Source: an uncultured Tenacibaculum sp. (GTDB lineage Bacteria; Bacteroidota; Bacteroidia; Flavobacteriales; Flavobacteriaceae). From it: DNA of 64,000 nucleotides. Of this stretch, positions 8,811 to 17,672 are shown piece after piece (position 1 is the stretch's first letter; each line of letters opens with the position of its first letter). Below the pieces are notes generated by a model. The model was not told where the DNA came from. It saw nothing but the letters and a program-made list of their open reading frames with translations, and searched no databases. Made by a program: the position numbers and the translations under genes. The stretch covers positions 1-64,000 of the forward strand of contig CANLMR010000001.1 in NCBI GenBank assembly GCA_947492185.1, read 5' to 3'.

Positions 8811-10277
8811 ATGAAGAAATCATTACTAACAACTCTAATAATATTAACTTTTTTATTATCGCATTTACATGTACATTCACAAACTCCTTGTGATGGTACT
8901 GGATTTGCTGGCGCATATCCATGTAAAAATTACGATTTAATGGCTACTATTGATATTGCTACCTTATCTGGTTCTAATACTGCTGAAGGAAGTGATATTT
9001 GGGGCTGGACAGATTCAACTACAAATAAAGAATATGCCTTAGTTGCAATGACAAACGGGACAGCTTTTGTTGATATCTCAGATCCTGTAAATCCTATATA
9101 TTTAGGACGATTAGACACTAATGCTGGAAGTAATTTTTGGAGAGATGTAAAAGTGTATAATAATCATGCGTTTATAGTTGCTGATCAAGTTGGTGCACAT
9201 GGAATGCAAGTTTTTGATTTAACGAAACTAAGAAACGTTACTTCACCACCTCAAACTTTTAGATCTGATGCGGTGTTTACTGATATAGGAAGTTGCCACA
9301 ATATTGTAATTAATGAATCTTCAAGTTATGCGTACTTAGTAGGATGTAATGCGTTTAGTGGTGGACCGGTTTTTGTAGATATTTCAGATCCTAAAAACCC
9401 AGTTGCTGCTGGTGGCTATTCAGCAGAAGGCTACACGCATGACGCTCAAGTAATCACTTACAACGGGCCAGATACAGATTATTCTGGAAGAGAAATTTTA
9501 ATCGCGAGTAATGGAAATAGTGGTGGATCAAATGATGTTGTAATTCTCGATGTAACGGATAAATCTTCTCCAACCTTTATTTCAAAAATTAGCTACCCCA
9601 ATGCGCGTTACGCTCATCAAGGATGGTTTACTGAAGATCATAGATATTTCATTTTAGGTGATGAGCTTGATGAACAAAATATTGGAACAAACACAAGAAC
9701 CATCATATTCGATCTTGTAAATTTAGATATGCCTGTACAATCTTCAATTTTCACAGCAACTCATCAAGCAATTGATCATAACGGGTATGTAAAAGGAGAT
9801 GAATATTTTATGGCTAATTACAGAGCTGGAATGAGAGTGTTTGATATCTCAAATATTTCAAATATAACTAGACCAATGAGTGAAATAGGATATTTCGACA
9901 CCTTCCCAACTAACAATAGCACAGGATTTAACGGAGCATGGAGTGTGTATCCATATTTCCCTAGTGGAAATATTATAATTAATGATATAGAACAAGGATT
10001 ATTTATTGTTAGAAAGAGCGGAACATTATCTGTACCAGATCAACAAATAACTTCAAATAAATTTACAATTTATCCTAATCCTGCTGATAGAGCTCCCGTT
10101 ATTTCCTCAAATACAAATATCGAGTCTATAGAAGTATTTAATATTTTAGGCAAAAAAGTTTACCAAAAGAAAAATATTAATCGTACTGACTTCGTTTTAC
10201 CAATAAATAACCAAGCTAAAGGAATTTATTTAGTAAAAATAAACGGTGCTATTGGTAAAAAATTAATTATTAAATAA
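8811..10277 (+). CDS. Choice-of-anchor B (LVIVD repeat) protein with T9SS sorting domain
   Basis: The 488-residue protein has a signal peptide (residues 1-23, cleavage after HVHSQ or close). Its beta-propeller contains LVIVD-type repeats: ALVAMTNGTAFVDISDPVNPIYLG and FVDISDPKNPVAAGGYS, plus VILDVTDKSSPTFISKISYPNA. Conserved phrases such as GSCHNIVINESSSYAYLVGCN, EGYTHDAQVI and TATHQAIDHNGYV match the choice-of-anchor B family. The C-terminal ~75 residues (FTIYPNPADR, VFNILGKKVYQKK, GIYLVKINGAIGKKLIIK) are a type A T9SS sorting domain, so it is exported to the cell surface or beyond. Function is unknown. It opens the operon that continues into the MbnP/MbnH pair, with 17 nt to the next gene. 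Confidence 0.85.
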   Translation: MKKSLLTTLIILTFLLSHLHVHSQTPCDGTGFAGAYPCKNYDLMATIDIATLSGSNTAEGSDIWGWTDSTTNKEYALVAMTNGTAFVDISDPVNPIYLGRLDTNAGSNFWRDVKVYNNHAFIVADQVGAHGMQVFDLTKLRNVTSPPQTFRSDAVFTDIGSCHNIVINESSSYAYLVGCNAFSGGPVFVDISDPKNPVAAGGYSAEGYTHDAQVITYNGPDTDYSGREILIASNGNSGGSNDVVILDVTDKSSPTFISKISYPNARYAHQGWFTEDHRYFILGDELDEQNIGTNTRTIIFDLVNLDMPVQSSIFTATHQAIDHNGYVKGDEYFMANYRAGMRVFDISNISNITRPMSEIGYFDTFPTNNSTGFNGAWSVYPYFPSGNIIINDIEQGLFIVRKSGTLSVPDQQITSNKFTIYPNPADRAPVISSNTNIESIEVFNILGKKVYQKKNINRTDFVLPINNQAKGIYLVKINGAIGKKLIIK

Positions 10278-10294
10278 GATTTTAGATTACTTAC

Positions 10295-11626
10295 GTGAAA
10301 CATTATACTTTACTTTTTTTATTACTTGTCTTAACTGCTTGTAGTGAAGCAGACATAAACCTAAATGACACATTAAATCCAAATACAGGTCAACAAGTTG
10401 ATTTTGTAAAAACGTTTGGAGGAAATGGAAATGATATAGCAAAATCAATCATTACCACAAATGACGGTGGTTATGCCATCCTAGGATATACTAGTAGTAC
10501 AGATGGAGATATTACATCAAAAACCTCAGACGATTCTGATTTTCTTCTTTTAAAATATGATAATGAAGATGAGTTACAATGGTCTAAAACTTATGGAGGT
10601 TCGAATGACGATAGAGGAAATCAAGTATTAGTAACTACCGACAATGGCTTTGTTGTTTTTGGGTTTAGTGATAGTAGCGACAATGATGTTACCGAAAATA
10701 ATGGAAATTCAGATTTTTGGGTTTCTAAACTTGATGCTTCAGGAGCTATTCAATGGCAAAAATCCTTCGGTTTTTCTGGAAGAGATTATGGAACCACTTT
10801 AACTCCAACTTCTGATGGTGGTTTTTTAATTGTTGGCGAATTAGATGTTACTGCATCTGGAGGAGAAGGTAATTTTCCCACAGCAAAACAACAACATGCA
10901 GGCGGTGATTTTTGGGCTATTAAAATAGACGCAAACGGAACAAGAGAATGGAGTAAGTTTTATGGAGGAACATTTACAGACACACCTCAAGGCGTTGTTC
11001 AATTAGATGACGGCACATATGTTATTACTGGTTTATCTGATAGTAGTGACGTAGATATTACTGATAATAAAGGATCTTATGATTTCTGGGTTATAAAAAT
11101 AAGTAGTACTGGTGCATTACTTTGGGAGAAAAATTTTGGAGGTTCAGAAATTGATGAATCATATGATATTAAAAAAACTACTGATGGTAACTTAATTGTT
11201 GTTGGCGACACTCGTAGTTCGGATAAAGATGTCACTAAGAATAATGGAGGTGCTGATTTATGGATTATCAAAATAACTCCAGATGGAGATTTAGTTTGGC
11301 AAAAGAATTTTGGAGGATCTAACTTCGATGCAGGTAGAGCTATTAAAAACACAAATGATGGTGGGTTTATAGTTTGCGGAAGTTCTAGAAGTTCTGATAG
11401 AGATTTCACTAACAAAGGTCAAAATGATGGTTGGGTACTTAAAGTATCTTCTTCTGGATCTACTGAATGGCAAAAATTTATTGGCGGAACTGATATCGAT
11501 ATTTTACACGATGTTTCAGAATTAAGTAATGGAGCTTTTATTGCCGTAGGCGAAACTACAAGTAATGATGAGGATATTGAAGAAAACAAAGGTTTCTCGG
11601 ACGTTTTAATTATTAAAATAAAGTAA
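10295..11626 (+). CDS. Repeat beta-propeller lipoprotein
   Basis: The start is a GTG at 10295, giving MKHYTLLFLLLVLTAC, a lipoprotein signal with the acylated Cys at 16. The rest is about seven copies of a ~55-60 residue repeat with the pattern GGxxxDxxxxIxxTxDGGxxxxGxxxSSDxDVTxNxGxxDxWxxKxxxxGxxxWxKxFGG. Examples are QWSKTYGGSNDDRGNQ and LWEKNFGGSEIDESYD. Such repeats are predicted to form a beta-propeller and are common in secreted Bacteroidota proteins. No catalytic motif or sorting domain is visible; it is probably anchored in the outer membrane by lipid. Its TAA overlaps the next ATG by 1 nt, so translation of the two is probably coupled. Function is unknown. Confidence 0.8.
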   Translation: MKHYTLLFLLLVLTACSEADINLNDTLNPNTGQQVDFVKTFGGNGNDIAKSIITTNDGGYAILGYTSSTDGDITSKTSDDSDFLLLKYDNEDELQWSKTYGGSNDDRGNQVLVTTDNGFVVFGFSDSSDNDVTENNGNSDFWVSKLDASGAIQWQKSFGFSGRDYGTTLTPTSDGGFLIVGELDVTASGGEGNFPTAKQQHAGGDFWAIKIDANGTREWSKFYGGTFTDTPQGVVQLDDGTYVITGLSDSSDVDITDNKGSYDFWVIKISSTGALLWEKNFGGSEIDESYDIKKTTDGNLIVVGDTRSSDKDVTKNNGGADLWIIKITPDGDLVWQKNFGGSNFDAGRAIKNTNDGGFIVCGSSRSSDRDFTNKGQNDGWVLKVSSSGSTEWQKFIGGTDIDILHDVSELSNGAFIAVGETTSNDEDIEENKGFSDVLIIKIK

Positions 11627-12387
11627 TGTTAAAAAAAATTTCATTCATACTGTTCATCTCACTTTTTGTTAACTCGTGTTCAAGCAATAGTGATGAAATT
11701 ATACAAAATAAAAAAATAACAATCAATTTTGTTCATGAATGGGATGGAACTCCTATCACAAAAGATGATTTTGGCGAATTAAAATTCACTAATGAAAATG
11801 GTGAAATGGTGAGTATTGAACTATATCGTTATGTAATATCAAACATCAAGTTAGTTGACCCTTCTGGGTTTGAAACACCTTTAAAAGATTATCTATTTAT
11901 TGATTTAAAAGAAGAACAAAACCTAACGTACACGTTAGAAGAATTAATTTTAGATAGAACCTACTCCTTAGATTTTACTTTTGGTTTTACCGATGATGAT
12001 AATACTGATGGAGCTTATACAGATTTAAATACTGCGAATTTTAATGTTCCTCCGATGTTAGGCGGTGGATATCATTACATGCAATTCGACGGGAAATATA
12101 CAAATGAAACTCAAACAACTCCTGCTAGTTTTAATTATCATGCAATTCGTGCAATAAATAATACTGACCCTGATAACATTGTAAATCAAGACACTTCTTT
12201 TTCGGTTAGCTTAAATGATATTTGGCTTAAAGATTCGGAGGAAATAATTAATGTAAAAGTTAATATTGCAGAGTGGTTTAAAAACCCTACAGTATGGGAT
12301 TTGAATGAATTAAATCAAATGTTAATGCCGAATTTTGATGCACAATTGTTAATGAACGGAAATGGTAAATCAGTATTTAGTTTATAG
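11626..12387 (+). CDS. MbnP-family copper-associated lipoprotein
   Basis: This 253-residue protein has a lipobox (FVNSC, acylated Cys18) and then a domain resembling the MbnP family: ITINFVHEWDGTPI near the start, a LKFTNENGE/ELYRYVISNIKLV segment, LDFTFGFTDDDNTDGAYT and GGGYHYMQFDGKYT. In the described MbnP/MbnH system the dihaem partner oxidises a tryptophan of MbnP to kynurenine, creating a copper site. Here His37-Glu-Trp39 next to a His-rich family motif is a candidate, though I have not aligned it with a characterised protein. It directly abuts the dihaem peroxidase gene (stop at 12387, ATG at 12388), which is the strongest support. Confidence 0.75.
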   Translation: MLKKISFILFISLFVNSCSSNSDEIIQNKKITINFVHEWDGTPITKDDFGELKFTNENGEMVSIELYRYVISNIKLVDPSGFETPLKDYLFIDLKEEQNLTYTLEELILDRTYSLDFTFGFTDDDNTDGAYTDLNTANFNVPPMLGGGYHYMQFDGKYTNETQTTPASFNYHAIRAINNTDPDNIVNQDTSFSVSLNDIWLKDSEEIINVKVNIAEWFKNPTVWDLNELNQMLMPNFDAQLLMNGNGKSVFSL

Positions 12388-13467
12388 ATGAAAAATGCGT
12401 GGATATATAGTATTCTAATCTACTTTTTAATTTCATGTTCTTCAGATAAAAATATTGAACCTGAAGCTAACGATGGATATACTCCTGTTCAAATAGAATT
12501 AGAAATTCCACAACTTTTTAAAGACAAACTTTTAGATCCAATAATTCCAAATGACAATCCACAAACACAAGAAGGAATTGATTTAGGAAAAAAACTTTTT
12601 TTCGACACTGTTTTATCATCAGATAATAGTATTTCTTGCGCTTCTTGTCATGATCCTCAAAAATCGTTTACAGATAATTTACAATTTAGTAAAGGTGTTA
12701 ATGATGCAATTGGAACACGAAACTCAATGCCTTTGTTTAATCTTGCTTGGAACTTCGATGATCGATTTGCTTGGGATGGAAAAGAATTAAGCCTGGAAAG
12801 ACAAGCTTTTGAACCCGTTATTAATCATGTTGAAATGAATAATGATTGGAAAGAGATCACAAACCAGCTTAGCAATCATTCTGAATATCCAGAATTATTT
12901 AAAAAAGCTTTTGGCGATATTCCAATCGATTCGAATTTAGTCGTAAAGGCTCTAGCTCAGTTTGAACGAACATTAATTTCTGGAAATTCTAAATTCGATA
13001 AGTTTTTGAGAGGAGAAACTACATTAACTCCTGAAGAGCAAAATGGTTTTGATACTTTTATGGACGAAACTCGTGGTGATTGTTTTCATTGCCATGGAAG
13101 TCAAAACAATCCTCTTTGGACTGATAATAAATTCCATAATAACGGTTTAGACGCAGCATTTACTGACCTTGGATTTGGTGGTGTAACTGGTGATTCTAAA
13201 GACAATGGAAAATTTAGAACTCCATCGTTAAGAAATTTAGAATTTACTGCTCCATATATGCACGATGGTAGATTTACTACTTTAGAAGAAGTGATTAATC
13301 ATTATTCCGAAGGATTAAAAAACTCACCAACTATAGATCCATTAATGAAAAAAATTGGTCAAGGAGGGGTTCAATTATCAGATAAAGATAAAGCAGATTT
13401 AAAAGCATTTTTACTTACACTTTCCGATTCCAGTTTCACAAATAACCCTACTTTTCAACTTCCATAA
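12388..13467 (+). CDS. MbnH-like dihaem cytochrome c peroxidase/MauG-family lipoprotein
   Basis: The 359-residue protein starts with a lipobox (FLISC, Cys17) and carries two c-type haem motifs, CASCH at 84-88 and CFHCH at 232-236, the spacing of dihaem peroxidases. Other family marks are LGKKLFFDTVLSSDNSISC, GTRNSMPLFNLAW, LERQAFEPV, FRTPSLRNLEFTAPYMHDGRF and LKAFLLTL. The family includes bacterial cytochrome c peroxidase, MauG and MbnH. The immediately preceding MbnP-like gene favours an MbnH-type role: oxidative modification of the partner in the periplasm or at the outer membrane. A peroxidase role remains possible. It ends the operon; no clear terminator was found downstream. Confidence 0.88.
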   Translation: MKNAWIYSILIYFLISCSSDKNIEPEANDGYTPVQIELEIPQLFKDKLLDPIIPNDNPQTQEGIDLGKKLFFDTVLSSDNSISCASCHDPQKSFTDNLQFSKGVNDAIGTRNSMPLFNLAWNFDDRFAWDGKELSLERQAFEPVINHVEMNNDWKEITNQLSNHSEYPELFKKAFGDIPIDSNLVVKALAQFERTLISGNSKFDKFLRGETTLTPEEQNGFDTFMDETRGDCFHCHGSQNNPLWTDNKFHNNGLDAAFTDLGFGGVTGDSKDNGKFRTPSLRNLEFTAPYMHDGRFTTLEEVINHYSEGLKNSPTIDPLMKKIGQGGVQLSDKDKADLKAFLLTLSDSSFTNNPTFQLP

Positions 13468-13509
13468 GTTTTTTTGATTATCATATCATTTTAATCAGTA
13501 AACAAAACC

Positions 13510-13539
13510 TTGGAGAATCATTGTTATGTCGTATATTTG
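13510..13539 (+). promoter_or_regulatory. suf operon promoter
   Basis: TTG at 13510-13512, exactly 19 bp, then TATATTTG at 13532-13539: a perfect TTG-N19-TAnnTTTG promoter. The predicted start lies about 20-25 nt before the sufA ATG at 13568. No Fe-responsive operator was recognised. Confidence 0.8.
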
Positions 13540-13567
13540 CAGTCCAATTTAGATTTAATCTAGTTAT

Positions 13568-13897
13568 ATGATAAAAGTTTCAGACACAGCTAAAAAGAAA
13601 GTTGTTCAGTTAATGACCGATGATGGCTTTGATGCTACTAACGATTTTGTTCGTGTAGGAGTTAAAAGTGGTGGTTGTTCAGGACTTTCCTATGATTTGA
13701 ATTTTGACAAATCTCAAGGTGAAACAGACAAGGTTTTTGAAGATAATGGTGTAAAAATCATTGTAGACAAAAAGAGTTTCTTGTATTTAGTAGGAACTAC
13801 ACTAGAATACTCTGGTGGTTTAAATGGTAAAGGATTTGTCTTTAACAATCCAAATGCCAATAGAACATGTGGATGCGGAGAAAGTTTTTCTCTGTAA
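13568..13897 (+). CDS. sufA: HesB/IscA/SufA-type iron-sulfur carrier
   Basis: The 109-residue A-type carrier holds the three conserved cysteines: Cys37 in VKSGGCSGL, and Cys101 and Cys103 in TCGCGESF. A-type proteins accept an Fe-S cluster from the SufBCD scaffold and pass it to target apoproteins. Length and motif spacing are typical. It is the first gene of sufABCD, 28 nt ahead of sufB, behind a consensus promoter. The symbol follows operon context; by sequence alone IscA, ErpA and SufA cannot be told apart. Confidence 0.92.
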   Translation: MIKVSDTAKKKVVQLMTDDGFDATNDFVRVGVKSGGCSGLSYDLNFDKSQGETDKVFEDNGVKIIVDKKSFLYLVGTTLEYSGGLNGKGFVFNNPNANRTCGCGESFSL

Positions 13898-13925
13898 TTA
13901 ATATCATTAACTGAAAACAGCTTCA

Positions 13926-15374
13926 ATGAGCAAGTATACAGAAGACGATTTAAGAGAAGAATTAAAAACCAAAGAATACGAATATGGTTTTTATACAGAT
14001 ATTGAAAGTGACAAATTCCCTGTAGGATTAAATGAAGACGTTGTTCGTGCAATTTCTAAAAAGAAAAACGAACCAGAATGGATGACTGAATGGAGATTAG
14101 AAGCTTTTAAAGTTTGGCAACAAATGGAAGAACCAGAATGGGCTAATGTTAACTATGAAAAACCAAGTTTTCAAGACATTTCATATTATTCTGCTCCAAA
14201 ACAAAAACCTAAATTAAATAGTTTAGACGAAGTAGATCCAGAAATGTTAGCTACTTTCGAGAAATTAGGAATTTCTTTAGAAGAACAAAAAAGATTAGCA
14301 AATGTTGCTGTAGATATCGTAATGGATTCTGTTTCTGTTGCAACTACATTCAAAGAAACATTAGCTGAGAAAGGAATTATCTTTATGCCTATTTCTGAAG
14401 CAATTCAAGAACACCCTGAGTTGGTTAAGAAATATATTGGTTCAGTAGTTCCTACAACAGATAATTTTTATGCAGCATTAAACTCTGCGGTATTCTCAGA
14501 TGGATCTTTCTGTTACATACCTAAAGGAGTTCGTTGTCCTATGGAGTTATCAACATACTTCAGAATTAATGAAGGTGGAACTGGGCAATTTGAAAGAACT
14601 TTAGTAATTGCTGATGAAGGTAGTTACGTTTCTTACCTAGAAGGCTGTACGGCACCACAACGTGATGAAAATCAATTACACGCAGCTGTTGTAGAGTTAA
14701 TTGCTCTAGATGATGCAGAAATTAAATATTCTACAGTTCAAAACTGGTTCCCTGGAGATGCTTCAGGTAAAGGTGGGGTTTTCAATTTTGTAACTAAACG
14801 TGGTTTATGTGAAACTAATGCCAAAATTTCTTGGACTCAGGTTGAAACAGGTTCTGCAGTTACATGGAAATATCCAAGTTGTATATTAAAAGGAAACAAC
14901 TCTGTTGGAGAATTTTATTCAATTGCAGTGACCAACAATTACCAGCAAGCCGATACTGGCACAAAAATGATTCATTTAGGCAAGAATACTAAATCAACTA
15001 TCATTTCAAAAGGTATTTCAGCAGGTAAATCTCAAAACAGTTACAGAGGTTTAGTGCAAATTGGTTCTAGAGCAGAAAATGCTCGTAACTTCTCTCAATG
15101 TGATAGTTTATTAATGGGTAACGAATGTGGAGCACATACTTTCCCATATATTGAGACTAAAAATAAATCGGCACAAATTGAGCACGAAGCAACTACAAGT
15201 AAAATTGGAGAAGACCAATTATTCTATTGTAATCAAAGAGGAATCGATACTGAAAAAGCCATAGCATTAATTGTAAACGGTTTTAGTAAAGAAGTATTGA
15301 ATAAATTACCAATGGAGTTTGCAGTAGAAGCTCAAAAATTATTAGAAATTTCCTTAGAAGGAAGTGTAGGATAA
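13926..15374 (+). CDS. sufB: Fe-S cluster assembly scaffold SufB
   Basis: The 482-residue protein matches SufB along its length. Recognisable segments are the acidic N-terminal region ([16 protein letters not shown]), [73 protein letters not shown] and [20 protein letters not shown], with [22 protein letters not shown] near the C-terminus. SufB forms the SufBC2D scaffold on which Fe-S clusters are built in the cytosol. It sits 28 nt after sufA and 47 nt before sufC. Confidence 0.97.
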   Translation: MSKYTEDDLREELKTKEYEYGFYTDIESDKFPVGLNEDVVRAISKKKNEPEWMTEWRLEAFKVWQQMEEPEWANVNYEKPSFQDISYYSAPKQKPKLNSLDEVDPEMLATFEKLGISLEEQKRLANVAVDIVMDSVSVATTFKETLAEKGIIFMPISEAIQEHPELVKKYIGSVVPTTDNFYAALNSAVFSDGSFCYIPKGVRCPMELSTYFRINEGGTGQFERTLVIADEGSYVSYLEGCTAPQRDENQLHAAVVELIALDDAEIKYSTVQNWFPGDASGKGGVFNFVTKRGLCETNAKISWTQVETGSAVTWKYPSCILKGNNSVGEFYSIAVTNNYQQADTGTKMIHLGKNTKSTIISKGISAGKSQNSYRGLVQIGSRAENARNFSQCDSLLMGNECGAHTFPYIETKNKSAQIEHEATTSKIGEDQLFYCNQRGIDTEKAIALIVNGFSKEVLNKLPMEFAVEAQKLLEISLEGSVG

Positions 15375-15421
15375 AAAAATATTACCAACAAGAAAATTAA
15401 GCTTTAGAGCACATAGATACA

Positions 15422-16174
15422 ATGTTAAAGATTAAAAACTTACACGCAGAAGTAGAAGAAAAATCAATCTTAAAAGGATTAGATTTAGAAGTTAAAGCAG
15501 GAGAAGTTCATGCAATTATGGGACCTAATGGAGCTGGAAAAAGTACAATGGCTTCTGTAATCGCTGGTAAAGAAGAATATGAAGTTACTTCAGGTTCTAT
15601 AGAATTAGAAGGAGAAGATATTAGTGAATTAGCTCCAGAAGAAAGAGCTCATGCTGGTGTATTTTTATCATTCCAATATCCAGTTGAAATTCCTGGTGTA
15701 ACAGTAACTAACTTCATTAAAACTGCCATCAACGAATCTCGTAAAGCGCAAGGCTTAGAAGAAATGCCTGCTAAAGAAATGCTACAAAAGATTCGTGAGA
15801 AATCAGAATTATTAGAAATAGATCGTAAATTCTTATCACGTTCTTTAAACGAAGGCTTCTCTGGTGGTGAAAAAAAACGTAATGAGATTTTCCAATTAGC
15901 AATGTTAGAACCAAAATTAGCCATCTTAGATGAAACTGATTCTGGTTTAGACATCGATGCACTTCGTATAGTTGCAAATGGAGTAAACAAGCTTAAATCT
16001 AAAGATAATGCTGTTATTGTAATTACACACTACCAACGTTTACTAGATTATATTATTCCAGATTACGTACACGTTTTACACGATGGTAAAATTGTAAAAA
16101 CTGGAGATGCTTCTTTAGCTCTTGAATTAGAAGCTAAAGGATACGATTGGATTAAGGAAGAAGTAAATTCATAA
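15422..16174 (+). CDS. sufC: Fe-S cluster assembly ATPase SufC
   Basis: A 250-residue ABC-type ATPase subunit of the SufBCD complex. Walker A is GPNGAGKS at 34-41. The SufC-type signature is LNEGFSGGEKKRNE (about 142-155), and Walker B is LAILDETDSGLD, with the D in place of E that is usual in this family. The conserved VITHYQRLLDYI carries the H-loop. It has no membrane partner; SufC drives conformational change of the SufB-SufD scaffold. Only 29 nt separate it from the likely sufD start. Confidence 0.97.
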   Translation: MLKIKNLHAEVEEKSILKGLDLEVKAGEVHAIMGPNGAGKSTMASVIAGKEEYEVTSGSIELEGEDISELAPEERAHAGVFLSFQYPVEIPGVTVTNFIKTAINESRKAQGLEEMPAKEMLQKIREKSELLEIDRKFLSRSLNEGFSGGEKKRNEIFQLAMLEPKLAILDETDSGLDIDALRIVANGVNKLKSKDNAVIVITHYQRLLDYIIPDYVHVLHDGKIVKTGDASLALELEAKGYDWIKEEVNS

Positions 16175-16203
16175 TTAGTTGAGTGCAACTAAAAATTGAA
16201 AGA

Positions 16204-17517
16204 ATGGAATTAAAAGATAAATTAATATCATCATACGTAGCTTTTGAAAATGGAATGGACATTAATAGTGATGTTCATGAAATTAGATCAAAAGCATTAC
16301 AGAATTTCGAAAAATTAGGTTTTCCTTCTAAAAAATTAGAGACTTGGAAATACACCTCTTTAAATTCAGTTTTAAAAGAAGATTATAGCATATTCCCTAA
16401 AGCTGAAACAGCAGTAGAATTAGCTGATGTGAAGAAATATTTCATCCATGATATAGATACTTACAAAATTGTATTTATTGACGGTAAATACAGTTCATTT
16501 TTATCTGATACTACTCATGATGATATGGACATTTGTTTATTATCTTCGGCATTAACTAAGCCTAAATATAAAGCTGTAATTGAAAACTACTTTAATAAAG
16601 CTGCTAAGCAAGATAATTTAACATCTTTAAATACAGCTTTTGTTAATGAAGGAGCCTACATATACATTCCAAAAAATGTTGAAGTAGAAAAGCCTATTCA
16701 AATCATAAACTTTACAACTGGTGCTGAAAACGCAACAATGCTGCAACCTCGTAACTTAATTGTTGCTGAAAGAAATGCGCATGTTCAAATTATAGAACGT
16801 CACCAAAGTTTAACTGCTAATGCTGCATTTACTAATGCTGTTACTGAAATTTTTGTTGATACTCATGCAAATGTTGATTACTATAAAATTCAGAACGATA
16901 ACACAAATGCATCTTTAGTTGATAACACTTACATTGAGCAACAGAAAGAAAGTATTTGTTCTGTTCATACATTCTCTTTTGGAGGTAACATCACAAGAAA
17001 CAACTTGAACTTCTTCCAGAAAGGGGAACGCATTGACTCTATTCTTAAAGGGGTTACTATTATTGAAGGTAAACAACATGTAGATCATCATACATTAGTT
17101 CATCATATTGAACCTAATTGTGAGAGTCATCAAGATTACAAAGGAATCTATGGTGATCGTTCTACTGGTGTTTTTAATGGTAAAGTAATTGTTGAGAAAG
17201 AAGCTCAAAAAACTAATGCTTACCAGCAAAACAATAACGTTTTAATAAGTGATAAAGCAACAATAAATGCAAAACCTCAATTAGAGATTTTTGCAGATGA
17301 TGTAAAATGTTCTCATGGTTGTACTATCGGTCAGCTAGATGAGCAAGCTTTATTTTACATGCAACAAAGAGGTATTCCTAAAAAAGAAGCAAATGCTTTA
17401 TTAATGTATGCCTTTGCTAATACTGTTTTAGAGAGTGTTAAGATTCCTGAAGTTAAACAAAGAATTACAAAATTAATTGCTAACAAACTAGGTGTTAGTA
17501 TTGGATTTGATTTGTAA
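16204..17517 (+). CDS. sufD: Fe-S cluster assembly protein SufD
   Basis: SufD is the SufB paralogue that pairs with it in the SufBC2D scaffold. C-terminal hallmarks are present: ILKGVTIIEGKQHVDHHTLVHH, FNGKVIVEKEAQKTNAYQQNNN, IFADDVKCSHGCTIGQLDEQALFYMQQRGI. I place the start at the ATG at 16204 (MELKDKLISSY), because that is the usual N-terminus of flavobacterial SufD. The longer frame from a GTG at 16183 adds only seven residues. The operon ends here with a strong terminator; no sufS or sufE gene follows, so the cysteine desulfurase must be encoded elsewhere. Confidence 0.93.
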   Translation: MELKDKLISSYVAFENGMDINSDVHEIRSKALQNFEKLGFPSKKLETWKYTSLNSVLKEDYSIFPKAETAVELADVKKYFIHDIDTYKIVFIDGKYSSFLSDTTHDDMDICLLSSALTKPKYKAVIENYFNKAAKQDNLTSLNTAFVNEGAYIYIPKNVEVEKPIQIINFTTGAENATMLQPRNLIVAERNAHVQIIERHQSLTANAAFTNAVTEIFVDTHANVDYYKIQNDNTNASLVDNTYIEQQKESICSVHTFSFGGNITRNNLNFFQKGERIDSILKGVTIIEGKQHVDHHTLVHHIEPNCESHQDYKGIYGDRSTGVFNGKVIVEKEAQKTNAYQQNNNVLISDKATINAKPQLEIFADDVKCSHGCTIGQLDEQALFYMQQRGIPKKEANALLMYAFANTVLESVKIPEVKQRITKLIANKLGVSIGFDL

Positions 17518-17537
17518 GAAGTCTATACAAAACATAT

Positions 17538-17573
17538 AAAAAAAGCCGAGCAATATTGCTTGGCTTTTTTTAT
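17538..17573 (+). terminator. suf operon terminator
   Basis: AAAAAAGCC-g-AGCAA / TTGCT-t-GGCTTTTTT with a short loop and a T run. It directly follows sufD. Confidence 0.9.
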
Positions 17574-17600
17574 TTCTGTTATTTTTTAAAACTATATTAA

Positions 17601-17630
17601 AAACAAACCCTCTTGAAAATCAAGAGGGTT
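17601..17630 (-). terminator. Terminator of the secreted protease gene
   Basis: AACCCTCTTG (17606-17615) pairs with CAAGAGGGTT (17621-17630). On the minus strand the hairpin is followed by TGTTTTTAATA. It lies about 45 nt past the protease stop. Confidence 0.85.
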
Positions 17631-17672
17631 ATCTAATTAATTCATTTAACTATTTAAATGATACAACTATAA

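Noticed and set aside
16183..16203. GTG start for SufD seven codons upstream
   Set aside because: The ATG at 16204 gives the usual SufD N-terminus.
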